This document shows positions 25,045 to 33,471 of a DNA stretch of 64,000 bases, in pieces. Both the position numbers and the translations under genes were made by a program. Origin of the DNA: Salinilacihabitans rarus (GTDB lineage: Archaea > Halobacteriota > Halobacteria > Halobacteriales > Natrialbaceae); assembly GCF_024296665.1 (NCBI RefSeq), contig NZ_CP100762.1, positions 2,728,001 through 2,792,000 on the forward strand, read 5' to 3'. Every line of letters begins with the position of its first letter. Within the stretch, counting starts at the first letter, position 1. The notes below the pieces were generated by a model. It was given only the letters and a program-made list of their open reading frames with translations, made no database searches and was not told the origin of the DNA.

Positions 25045-25619
25045 CCATGCGCGGCTCGCGTGTCTACCCGGAGGAGCCGGCTGGTCCGTTCCCGACGCCG
25101 CCGTCGACGTTCGAGGACCGCGAGGGTCGGAGGATCGACGTCGACGCCCTCGGCGGCGACGACGGGCGCGAGGTCGACCTCGACGCCCTCGTCGGGATGT
25201 ACGTCGGCTTCGACCCGGCCGACAGAGCCCAGGGCATCCCCCCGACGGGCGAAGACCGGATCCGCGACTGGCTCGCGCCGATCGTCGACGACGGGATCAA
25301 CGTCGTCGCCAGCCACGAGGGCGACGTCGTCGGCCACGCGACGCTGGTGCCCGACGCGGACGACCCCGACGCGGTCGACGACCTCGGCGAGATCGAGTGG
25401 GAACTCGCGATCTTCGTCCTCCAGGCGTACCAGCGCGCCGGCATCGGGACGGCGCTGCTGGAGCACCTGCTTGGCCACGCCAGCGACCTCGGCGTCGAGC
25501 GGGTGTGGCTCACCGTCGAGCGCTGGAACGGCCCCGCCATCGCCGTCTACGAACGCGTCGGCTTCGAGATCTGTGGGTCCGAGAGCTTCGAGCAGGAGAT
25601 GTCGATCCGGCTCGCCTAG
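25041..25619 (+). CDS. GNAT-family N-acetyltransferase
   Basis: This 192-residue protein has an N-terminal extension of about 50 residues, then a GNAT domain with VVASHEGDVVGHATLVPD near residue 91, ELAIFVLQAYQRAGIGTALL near residue 117 (the acetyl-CoA loop Q-R-A-G-I-G-T) and NGPAIAVYERVGFEI near residue 165. The substrate is unknown. Its ATG overlaps the Usp stop (ATGA), so the Usp protein and the acetyltransferase are made together. Its TAG stop shares the palindrome CTAG at 25616-25619 with the convergent Usp gene. Confidence 0.88.
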   Translation: MTMRGSRVYPEEPAGPFPTPPSTFEDREGRRIDVDALGGDDGREVDLDALVGMYVGFDPADRAQGIPPTGEDRIRDWLAPIVDDGINVVASHEGDVVGHATLVPDADDPDAVDDLGEIEWELAIFVLQAYQRAGIGTALLEHLLGHASDLGVERVWLTVERWNGPAIAVYERVGFEICGSESFEQEMSIRLA

Positions 25620-26074
25620 ACCGAGAGGACGGGCTGGCTCGCGTACGAGAGGACGTACTCGGCGGCCTTCTCGAGCACTTCCGCGGGCGCGTCGGAGACC
25701 GACTCCCGCGGGATGACGATGAAGTCCGCGCCGACGGCGTCGGCGGCGTCGAGGACGACGCTGCCGGGGTGGCGCGTCTTGCGCACCGGCGAGAAGCCGT
25801 GGGCGGTCGACGTCGACACGGGCACGCCGTGGGCGTCCGCGAGACCGGCGACGTCCTCGAGGAACTGCCGGGTGTGGTCGGCGACGTCGGCCTCGTCGAC
25901 GGTGCCGGCGTTCATGCCCTGGACGACGCCGCGTCCGAGGATGAACAGGGCGTGGACCGAGGCGTCGTAGCGGTCGGCGATCGCGACGGCGTACTCGACG
26001 GCGGTGGCGGACTCGTCGCTGCCGTCGACCGGTGCGAGCACCGTCTCGACGGCGAACGGCTCGCTGACGTCCAT
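25616..26074 (-). CDS. Universal stress protein (UspA family)
   Basis: This 152-residue Usp starts MDVSEPFAVETVLAPVDGSD with the usual first strand and DGS loop. The C-terminal nucleotide loop is altered: FIVIPRESVSDAPAEVLEKA lacks the G-x2-G-x9-G-S motif, so ATP binding is doubtful. It ends SYASQPVLSV as in true Usp proteins. It is divergent from the Usp gene at 26202 and convergent with the GNAT gene, sharing their stop codons over CTAG. Confidence 0.88.
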   Translation of the reverse strand: MDVSEPFAVETVLAPVDGSDESATAVEYAVAIADRYDASVHALFILGRGVVQGMNAGTVDEADVADHTRQFLEDVAGLADAHGVPVSTSTAHGFSPVRKTRHPGSVVLDAADAVGADFIVIPRESVSDAPAEVLEKAAEYVLSYASQPVLSV

Positions 26075-26171
26075 ACGCGGTGGTGTGCGCGCCGACGTGA
26101 AAAACTCTCCCCCGAGGCGTCGGCGCCGGACCGACGCGGGCGCCGTCGGCGCCGGGCCGCTTTCGTGGAGG

Positions 26172-26177
26172 TTTATA
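26172..26177 (+). promoter_or_regulatory. TATA box of the third Usp gene
   Basis: TTTATA lies 25 bases before the ATG at 26202, as expected for a leaderless transcript. Confidence 0.6.
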
Positions 26178-26201
26178 GCGTCTCGGACGCTACCCCCGAG
26201 C

Positions 26202-26657
26202 ATGTTCGATACGGTCGTCGTCGCGACCGACGGCTCCGAGAGCGTCGAGCGGGCCGTCGACGTCGCCATCGATCTCGCCAGCCGCTTCGGTGCCGACGTA
26301 CACGCGCTCTCGGTCGTCGACGCGGGCGAAGTCGACGCCTCGCCCGAACAGCTCCGCGGCGAACTCCAGGCCGCCCTCGAAAGCCACGCGGAAGCCGCGC
26401 TCGCGGCCGTCGAGGAGCGGGCCGGGCCGGGGATCACCACCGCCGTCCGCGAGGGGCGGCCGGCGCCGGTGATCTGCGAGTACGCCCGCGAGGTCGACGC
26501 CGACCTCGTCGTCACGGGCACGCGCGGGCGCCACGGCGAGAACCGCCTCCTGCTCGGCAGCGTCGCCGAGCGGGTCGTCCGCACCTCGCCGGTGCCCGTC
26601 CTGACGGTGCGGCAACTGCCCGAGGAGGACCGCGAGGCGGCGAGCGCGGGCGCCTGA
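26202..26657 (+). CDS. Universal stress protein (UspA family)
   Basis: This 151-residue Usp starts MFDTVVVATDGSESVERAVD. It keeps the complete nucleotide-binding end: VVTGTRGRHGENRLLLGSVAE near residues 104-124 fits G-x2-G-x9-G-S. It therefore probably binds ATP, unlike its two neighbours. It ends SPVPVLTVRQLPEED plus an acidic tail. It is divergent from the Usp gene at 25616. Confidence 0.93.
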   Translation: MFDTVVVATDGSESVERAVDVAIDLASRFGADVHALSVVDAGEVDASPEQLRGELQAALESHAEAALAAVEERAGPGITTAVREGRPAPVICEYAREVDADLVVTGTRGRHGENRLLLGSVAERVVRTSPVPVLTVRQLPEEDREAASAGA

Positions 26658-26701
26658 CCGCGACCGGCGCTTTCTTCCCGCCCCGTCGCACAGGGTGTGG
26701 T

Positions 26702-27898
<1,197 letters not shown>

Positions 27899-27922
27899 GC
27901 GACGTTCCGGCGCGTTACGCCC

Positions 27923-28618
27923 TCACCGCCGCGCGACGAACCGCATCACCAGCTGTAATACGTGGACGAAGACGCCGGCCACCGCGATGTAGACGCCGAT
28001 CGTCTGCAGGGCGACCGGGGCCCGCCGGCGGTCGCGCACGCGCCAGATCTCCCAGCCCAGCCGCAACACGAACCCGAGGAAGATGAGGACGAAGCCGACG
28101 AAGAGCAGCGCCTCGAAGACGAACGAGCCGACGGCGATGGCGACGATCCCCCCGATGAACGCGTAGTTGGCGTACGTCCCCCAGCCGTCGAACTCCTTCG
28201 ACCGGCCGTAGACGTACGCCGAGACGACGGCCGTGAGAAGCGCCACGACGACCGCCGTGATCCCGAGGATCGCGAGTTGACTCCCCCGCGGGGCGTACCG
28301 GAGCACGCCCGCGCCGAAGACGCCGAACGCCAGTTGCAGGACCGCCACGCCGGCGACTGCGACCCCCGTCCGGCCGCCGCTCACGCCGCGTTCGGCCAGC
28401 AGGTGGCCGCCCGTGATCGCCGCGCCGTAGACGATGACGCCGACGATGGGAACCGAGAACAGGTAGTCGTTGACGACCGACAGCGGCGTCGCCACGAAGA
28501 CGTACATCAGCAAGACGTTGAGCGCCATCAGCCCGGAGGCGCCGCCGATCACCCGCGCCTCGCGGCTCGAGAGTCCGAAGCCGCGTTCGGTCTCGTACGC
28601 AGCGTCGAGGGAATCCAT
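27923..28618 (-). CDS. Seven-span membrane protein of unknown function
   Basis: This 231-residue protein starts MDSLDAAYETERGFGLSSRE. It has about seven hydrophobic segments with short loops and a basic C-terminus (RRAPVALQ, then a final span ending MRFVARR). The size and seven-span layout resemble Bax-inhibitor/YbhL-like proteins, but I see no decisive motif, so the family is left open. It is convergent with the DHH gene and 90 bases from the DUF5807-like gene. Confidence 0.7.
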   Translation of the reverse strand: MDSLDAAYETERGFGLSSREARVIGGASGLMALNVLLMYVFVATPLSVVNDYLFSVPIVGVIVYGAAITGGHLLAERGVSGGRTGVAVAGVAVLQLAFGVFGAGVLRYAPRGSQLAILGITAVVVALLTAVVSAYVYGRSKEFDGWGTYANYAFIGGIVAIAVGSFVFEALLFVGFVLIFLGFVLRLGWEIWRVRDRRRAPVALQTIGVYIAVAGVFVHVLQLVMRFVARR

Positions 28619-28708
28619 CGGCTCCGATTAGTCGCGTGACCGTCAAAAACCTGTGCCCGGGACGGTCCTGCCGTGGTTCGGCGGGCCGTCGCGGGCCCGG
28701 CGCTCGTT

Positions 28709-29140
28709 TCACTCGGCGCCCGGGATCGCCCACCGATCCGAGTACCGCGTCCCGCAGGCACACTGGGCGTAGGCGTGGACGACCGGCCCCTCGGCGTAGA
28801 TGCCGCCGACCTCCTCGTTTCGTTCCTCGGCGAACGCGAAGACGAACCGGACCTCGTGGTCGCCGCCGTCGGGGGCGTCGGGGCAGGTGCCGCCGGCGAG
28901 GTCGTCGTCGACGACGCCCTCTACCTGCATCGCCGCGCCCGCAAACTCCATCGCGCCGACGCCGGTCGCCGCCCGAAACGCGTTGCGGCCGCGCTCGCCG
29001 TCGACGACGAGCAGGGTTCCGCCGTCGACGCGCTCGCCGAACTCGGCGAGGCGGTCGTCGTCGACGGCCGCCTCCGAGAGGAACAGCACCACGTCCTCGG
29101 GCCGCTCGCCCGCCAGAAACTCCTCGCGTGCGTCGCTCAT
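28709..29140 (-). CDS. DUF5807-like haloarchaeal protein
   Basis: This 143-residue soluble protein starts MSDAREEFLAGERPEDVVLF. It has a central VVDGERGRNAFRAATG segment and a C-terminal CACGTRYSDRW motif with a further Cys upstream (GGTCPDAPDG), so a metal site is possible. I believe it is the family named DUF5807, restricted to haloarchaea; function unknown. It probably belongs to one transcript with the DUF5796-like gene and S6e upstream. Confidence 0.72.
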   Translation of the reverse strand: MSDAREEFLAGERPEDVVLFLSEAAVDDDRLAEFGERVDGGTLLVVDGERGRNAFRAATGVGAMEFAGAAMQVEGVVDDDLAGGTCPDAPDGGDHEVRFVFAFAEERNEEVGGIYAEGPVVHAYAQCACGTRYSDRWAIPGAE

Positions 29141-29183
29141 GGCTCGCGGTAGCGACTCGACGCGGAAAAAGGGCGCGACCCGC

Positions 29184-29618
29184 CTAGTCCTCGAGGTCCT
29201 TCGCGATCTCCGCGAGGCTGTCGGCCGGCGGCTCGCGCGCGTCGTAGTAGGCCGTCTCGCCGGGTGCGCGAAGGCCGTAGAGGAACTCGGGTTCGACGAC
29301 GTCGACGAGCACGGAGCCGCCCGTGCGCACGCCGTTGTCGTCGACCCACCCGGGGAGCCGGTCGGTCCCCTCCCGCGGCTCGCGCGCGAAGTCGGGCGTG
29401 TCGTAGACGCCGGGGATCGACAGCTCCTCGCCCGTCAGCGCCCGCTCGACGCGGGCGAACCGCTCGTCGCCGTCGAGGACGACCCGAACCACCTCGTCGG
29501 CGGGGAACGCCTCCTGCTCGTCGCCGGGGAGGTCGACGCGGATCCCGGTCGCCGTCTCGGCGAGGGTCGCGCGCACCGTCTCCACCGACGGGTGGTCGCT
29601 CGAGACTCGGTCGGCCAT
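29184..29618 (-). CDS. DUF5796-like haloarchaeal protein
   Basis: This 144-residue acidic protein starts MADRVSSDHPSVETVRATLA. Segments such as EEAFPADEVVRVVLDGDERF-like beta strands and LYGLRAPGETAYYDAREPP suggest a small beta-rich fold without catalytic motifs. I believe it is the haloarchaeal family DUF5796; function unknown. It lies 9 bases after the S6e gene in the same direction and is likely co-transcribed with it. Confidence 0.72.
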   Translation of the reverse strand: MADRVSSDHPSVETVRATLAETATGIRVDLPGDEQEAFPADEVVRVVLDGDERFARVERALTGEELSIPGVYDTPDFAREPREGTDRLPGWVDDNGVRTGGSVLVDVVEPEFLYGLRAPGETAYYDAREPPADSLAEIAKDLED

Positions 29619-29627
29619 CGGAGGCGG

Positions 29628-30023
29628 TTACTCGTCGTCGCCCTCGCCGAGCAGTTCGTCGACGTCCGCGCTCCCGCGCTCGACGATCGAGGCGTTGATC
29701 TGGGCGACGGCGTCGGAGACCTCGCGGCCGCGGACCGTGATCCGGCGGCGCTCACCCTCGCGTTCGGGGCGATAGCCCGTCTGGCGCCCCTCCATCAGCA
29801 CTTCCTTGAGGTTCGGGCCGGCGACCGACTCGTTCAGCGGGCGGCCCGCGTCGTCGGAGCCGCCGGTGATCTCGAGCGTGTAGCCGTCGAGGCCGACGGC
29901 GTTCCCGTCGACCTCCTCGCCGATGGACTTGCCGATGAACCGGTTCGCGTCCTGATCGTCCGCCTCGAGCTGGTACGACTCCCCCGACTCGGGGTCGCCG
30001 ACGACGACACTGAAGCTTGCCAT
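29628..30023 (-). CDS. rps6e: Ribosomal protein S6e
   Basis: This 131-residue protein starts [20 protein letters not shown]. It has the S6e segments [26 protein letters not shown] and [20 protein letters not shown]. The archaeal form lacks the long eukaryotic C-terminal tail that is phosphorylated. The start at 30023 is preferred over an in-frame upstream codon at 30137 because the protein should begin directly with the first beta strand. It probably leads a three-gene transcript with the DUF5796-like and DUF5807-like genes. Confidence 0.95.
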   Translation of the reverse strand: MASFSVVVGDPESGESYQLEADDQDANRFIGKSIGEEVDGNAVGLDGYTLEITGGSDDAGRPLNESVAGPNLKEVLMEGRQTGYRPEREGERRRITVRGREVSDAVAQINASIVERGSADVDELLGEGDDE

Positions 30024-30161
30024 GAGCGACGGAAATCGGTCTGCGCTCAAAAATACGTCGATCGACTGTTTTTCCGCCCGGGCCGGCGACGATCCGGCGG
30101 CGAGGCCGGCGCTCGGGCCGCTCGCTCGAACAGTCAAGTGCGCCGCCGCGCTAGTACCGGC

Positions 30162-30440
30162 GTGGCCCTCGATCCCGAACCCCTCGCCTCGCGCCTCCGC
30201 GAGGCGTTCGGCGGCGCGCCCGGCGAGGCCCGCGTCGTCGCCCGACAGGCCGCCGACCTCGCGGACTCGGGGCGGTACGAGGCCGACGTCGGAGCCGAAC
30301 TGACCGCCGACGCCGTCCGCGAGGAGCTGTCGGACGCCCCGGACGGGACGCCCGCCGACCGGTGGAACTGGTGGATCGGCTCGCTCGAACTCGCCTACGG
30401 CGGCTACGCCGAGTTCGCCGTCCGGCAGTACCGGCCGTGA
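30162..30440 (+). CDS. Small conserved hypothetical protein
   Basis: This 92-residue protein starts at GTG 30162 ([17 protein letters not shown]). It is mostly helical, with a Trp-rich centre [16 protein letters not shown] near residue 68. No motif is known to me. The codon pattern is typical of the window. It is divergent from S6e and 54 bases upstream of the TetR regulator, but the operator and promoter-like sequences between suggest a separate transcript. Confidence 0.65.
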   Translation: MALDPEPLASRLREAFGGAPGEARVVARQAADLADSGRYEADVGAELTADAVREELSDAPDGTPADRWNWWIGSLELAYGGYAEFAVRQYRP

Positions 30441-30447
30441 GATCGTA

Positions 30448-30460
30448 TTTCGAATCGAAA
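30448..30460. promoter_or_regulatory. 13-bp palindrome upstream of the TetR gene
   Basis: TTTCGA-A-TCGAAA is a perfect inverted repeat just after the preceding gene and 34 bases before the TetR start codon. It could be a factor-binding site or part of the promoter. Confidence 0.35.
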
Positions 30461-30476
30461 TTCCTTTCCTCTGCCC

Positions 30477-30494
30477 TGACTAACTGGTCAGTCA
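30477..30494. promoter_or_regulatory. Probable TetR autoregulatory operator
   Basis: The 18-bp imperfect palindrome TGACTAACTGGTCAGTCA (7 of 9 half-site positions match) directly abuts the GTG start of the TetR gene. Its position, at the transcription start of a leaderless message, suits repression by the encoded regulator. Confidence 0.6.
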
Positions 30495-31118
30495 GTGACC
30501 GACCCCGACACCCGAGAGGAGATCATGGCCGCGACCTACGAGGCGCTGTGCGAGCGCGGCTACACCGACCTGACGACCCGGGACATCGCCGACCGCACCG
30601 ACAAGAGCAAGTCCCTGCTGTTCTACCACTACGACTCCAAGGAGGACCTGATCGCCGACTTCGTCGAGTTCCTGACCGAGCGGTTCGACGAGCGCGTCGC
30701 GGAGACGCGCGACCGACCGCCGGCCGAGCGATTGACGCGGATAGTCGACTGGTTCCTCTACGACCCCGAGGACGACGAGCGGACCTCGTTTCACACGGCC
30801 ATGCTCGAGTTGCGCGTGCAGGCGCCGTACGAGGAGCGCTACCGCGAGCGACTGCGCGCGGGCGACGACCACCTCCGGGAGTCGCTGACGGAGATCCTGC
30901 GTCAGGGAGTCGAGTCCGGCGACTTCCGCGACCACGACCCCGACGCGGCGGCGGCGCTGTTGCTCGCCGCCCTCGACGGGGCGCGGACCCGGCGACTCAC
31001 CGTCGGCCGCGACGCGTACCTCGACGAGGTGCGCTCGGCGATCGACGGCTGGATCCTCGCGGACCTGCTCGCGGACGACGCGGACGACGAACCGGCCGGC
31101 CGGCCGGCCGCCGAATGA
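30495..31118 (+). CDS. TetR/AcrR-family transcriptional regulator
   Basis: This 207-residue regulator starts at GTG 30495 (TDPDTREEIMAATYEALCE). The HTH covers residues 25-48 (TTRDIADRTDKSKSLLFYHY) and is followed by the usual helical ligand domain. The C-terminus is acidic and Ala-rich. An operator-like palindrome abuts the start. Its stop overlaps the next frame by ATGA, so it leads a coupled set with a 38-residue frame and an isoprenoid-synthase-like protein. Confidence 0.92.
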   Translation: MTDPDTREEIMAATYEALCERGYTDLTTRDIADRTDKSKSLLFYHYDSKEDLIADFVEFLTERFDERVAETRDRPPAERLTRIVDWFLYDPEDDERTSFHTAMLELRVQAPYEERYRERLRAGDDHLRESLTEILRQGVESGDFRDHDPDAAAALLLAALDGARTRRLTVGRDAYLDEVRSAIDGWILADLLADDADDEPAGRPAAE

Positions 31119-31231
31119 GCGGGACGCGGGACCGATCGATCGACGTCACCGGCCACGACCGCCGCGGGGTTCCGCCGGGGGCGGTGGACCGAGCGCGTCG
31201 TCGACGGGCCGACGGAGGTGGCGACGAGTGA
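31115..31231 (+). CDS. 38-residue frame bridging two coupled genes
   Basis: The frame starts with the ATG of an ATGA overlap with the TetR stop and ends with the TGA of a GTGA overlap with the next gene. The product (MSGTRDRSIDVTGHDRRGV, then Arg-rich) is basic, unlike the acidic proteome. It may be a real small protein or only a device that carries ribosomes from tetR to the next gene. Confidence 0.35.
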   Translation: MSGTRDRSIDVTGHDRRGVPPGAVDRARRRRADGGGDE

Positions 31232-32016
31232 TTGACGTGCCGGAACTGAGCCCCCTCGACCGCGCCGACGCCTCGCTGTCGGCCGCCGCGGCGGCGACCG
31301 TCGCCGACGCGCTCGTCCCGCGGGACCGCTCGCTCCCCGTCGCGCTGGCCCGGGTCGCCGCCGCCTGCGGTGCGGGCGCGGACCGATCGACGGTCGAGCG
31401 CGTCGAGACCGCCGTCGCCGCCTTCGAGGGGTACGTCCGCCTGCGGGCGGCGTCGCTCGACCCGACGGCCGAGCGCGACGTCGCCGTGCTCGCGAGCGAC
31501 TACCTCCACGCCCGCGCGTACGAGGCGATCGGCGGCGCGTCGGTCGCTTGCCCCCGCCGCCTCGCGCTGTATCGCGTCCTGATCGACGGCTCCGACGCGC
31601 TCGCGCGCCGGTTCTTCGAACGCTCGGCCGCCGAGTCGACGACCGACGACGCGTCCTCGGCGGCCGCCCTCGCCGGGGTCGCGGGCGAACTCGGCGCCAC
31701 GGCCGCGGGCGCCTCGCGCGAGACCGCGACCGCGTTCGGGAGGTACGGCCGGGCGCTCGCGACGGCGCTCGACCGCGTCCCCTCTCCCGGGCCGCGCGAC
31801 GCGGTCGTCCGGGCGCTCTCCGGGGCGGAACCCCCTGACGGGGCCGACGGAGCGGACCGCACCCGCCGTGCGTCGCGACCCGATCCGAACCTCGACCGAC
31901 TCGGCGCGGCGCTGGACGCGCTCGTCGCGGCCGACGCGGTCGACCCCCGCGTACGGCGGCGACTGGAGAGGGCGACGCGGATTACGACCGAGCGCGGGTA
32001 CCGGGACGATGGGTGA
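31228..32016 (+). CDS. Isoprenoid-synthase-like helical protein without DDxxD
   Basis: This 262-residue helical protein starts at GTG 31228. The stretch ERDVAVLASDYLHARAYEAI near residues 82-101 resembles the LAGDALLALAFELL helix of trans-isoprenyl diphosphate synthases, and helices with LPVALARVAAACG precede it. I see no DDxxD metal motif, so prenyl transfer is unlikely. It could be a structural homologue or a regulatory subunit. It is coupled by overlaps to a TetR regulator. The resemblance is by eye only. Confidence 0.65.
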   Translation: MIDVPELSPLDRADASLSAAAAATVADALVPRDRSLPVALARVAAACGAGADRSTVERVETAVAAFEGYVRLRAASLDPTAERDVAVLASDYLHARAYEAIGGASVACPRRLALYRVLIDGSDALARRFFERSAAESTTDDASSAAALAGVAGELGATAAGASRETATAFGRYGRALATALDRVPSPGPRDAVVRALSGAEPPDGADGADRTRRASRPDPNLDRLGAALDALVAADAVDPRVRRRLERATRITTERGYRDDG

Positions 32017-32165
32017 GCGCTCGCGTCCGATCCGGCTCCCCCTCTAGGGCCTCGCGCCGGCGTTTCCGAGCGCGCTCGTGGCCTGCCCGCTCGACGTCTC
32101 CCTCTGTGGCCTGACCTCGCGACGGATCGACGGAGGAAAACCGCTCGAACGCGTAGGCTCGCGCG

Positions 32166-33395
32166 ATGGACGTTCGGTTCCTTGGTGGGGCCCGCGAGAT
32201 CGGTCGGAGCGCGATCCTCGTCAACGATCGACTCCTGCTCGACTACGGCGTGAAAAGCGACAACCCGCCGCAGTTCCCCGCGGACGTCGACCCCGAGGCG
32301 GTCGTCGTCAGCCACGGCCACCTCGACCACGTCGGCACGATTCCGGCGCTGCTGTCGGGCGACGCGCGCCCGCCGATCCACTGGACGCCTCCGACCCGCG
32401 AACTCGCGCTCACGCTCGCCCGCGACACGCTGAAACTCCGGGGTGGCACGCTGCAGTGTCCGTTCACCGAGACCGACGTCCAGCGAGTGACGCAGGTCTC
32501 GGAACGCCACGGCTACCGCGAGCCGTTCGAGGCCGCCGGCCACGAGGTCACCTTCTACGACGCGGGCCACATCCCGGGCAGTGCCCACGTCCTCGTGGAC
32601 GACGGGGACACCCGGCTGCTCTACACGGGCGACTTCCACACGGACGATCAGCGGCTGGTCGCGGGGACGACCGCCCGTCCGGACGCCGACGTCGTGATCT
32701 GCGAGAGCACGTACTCCGACGTCGAGCACGAGGATCGGTCGACGGTCGAGGAGCGCTTCGCCGAGAGCGTCGAGACGACCCTCTGGGAGGGCGGGACGGT
32801 CGTCGTCCCCGCGTTCGCCATCGGACGAACGCAAGAGATGCTGCTCGTCTGTGACGCCTACGACATCCCCTGTTACGTCGACGGGATGGGCCAGGAGGTC
32901 ACGCGGATGCTGCGTCGCCACCCCGAGTTCGTCCGCGACGCCGACGCGCTCCGGCGTGCGACCTCCCACGCCCGGTTCGTCACCGGTCGGGACGGTCAGC
33001 GAAAGCGGATCAGTGACCAGAAGGCAGCGATCATCACCACCAGTGGTATGCTGTCCGGTGGCCCGGCCATGACCTATATTCCGGAAATTCGGGCGAATCC
33101 GACGAACAGGATCACCATGACTGGCTATCAGGTCGAAGGGACACCCGGGCGCGATCTACTCGACACCGGCCGCGCCGAGATCGATGGCCGGGTGATGCCC
33201 GTCAGCGCGCAGGTAGAGCAGTACGACTTTTCGGCACACGCCGACCGCGACGGCCTGGTCGAGTTCCTCGACGCCTACCGCGGCGCCGACGTACTCGTCA
33301 ACCACGGCGACCGCTGTGTGGCGTTCGCCGCGGAACTGCGCACCGACGGCTTCGACGCGAGCGCGCCGTCGCGGGGCACGACCGTGACGATCTGA
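32166..33395 (+). CDS. Beta-CASP metallo-beta-lactamase ribonuclease-like protein
   Basis: This 409-residue protein starts MDVRFLGGAREIGRSAILVN. The metal motif HGHLDHVG lies near residue 55, DAGHIPGSAH near residue 137, TGDFHTDD near residue 156 and CESTYSD near residue 179. The beta-CASP part follows with AFAIGRTQEML and TSGMLSGGPAM, and it ends with HADRDGL and NHGDRCVAFA. It lacks N-terminal KH domains, so it belongs to the short aCPSF2/RNase J-like group acting on RNA. Its 3' third contains a stretch of visibly lower GC. Confidence 0.9.
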   Translation: MDVRFLGGAREIGRSAILVNDRLLLDYGVKSDNPPQFPADVDPEAVVVSHGHLDHVGTIPALLSGDARPPIHWTPPTRELALTLARDTLKLRGGTLQCPFTETDVQRVTQVSERHGYREPFEAAGHEVTFYDAGHIPGSAHVLVDDGDTRLLYTGDFHTDDQRLVAGTTARPDADVVICESTYSDVEHEDRSTVEERFAESVETTLWEGGTVVVPAFAIGRTQEMLLVCDAYDIPCYVDGMGQEVTRMLRRHPEFVRDADALRRATSHARFVTGRDGQRKRISDQKAAIITTSGMLSGGPAMTYIPEIRANPTNRITMTGYQVEGTPGRDLLDTGRAEIDGRVMPVSAQVEQYDFSAHADRDGLVEFLDAYRGADVLVNHGDRCVAFAAELRTDGFDASAPSRGTTVTI

Positions 33396-33471
33396 GGCGC
33401 CGGCCGTCCGGGGCGCGCGATCCCCGGACACGCGCGGGCGCGTGGGTCGAACAACGCGGCGTTTTGCGGGT

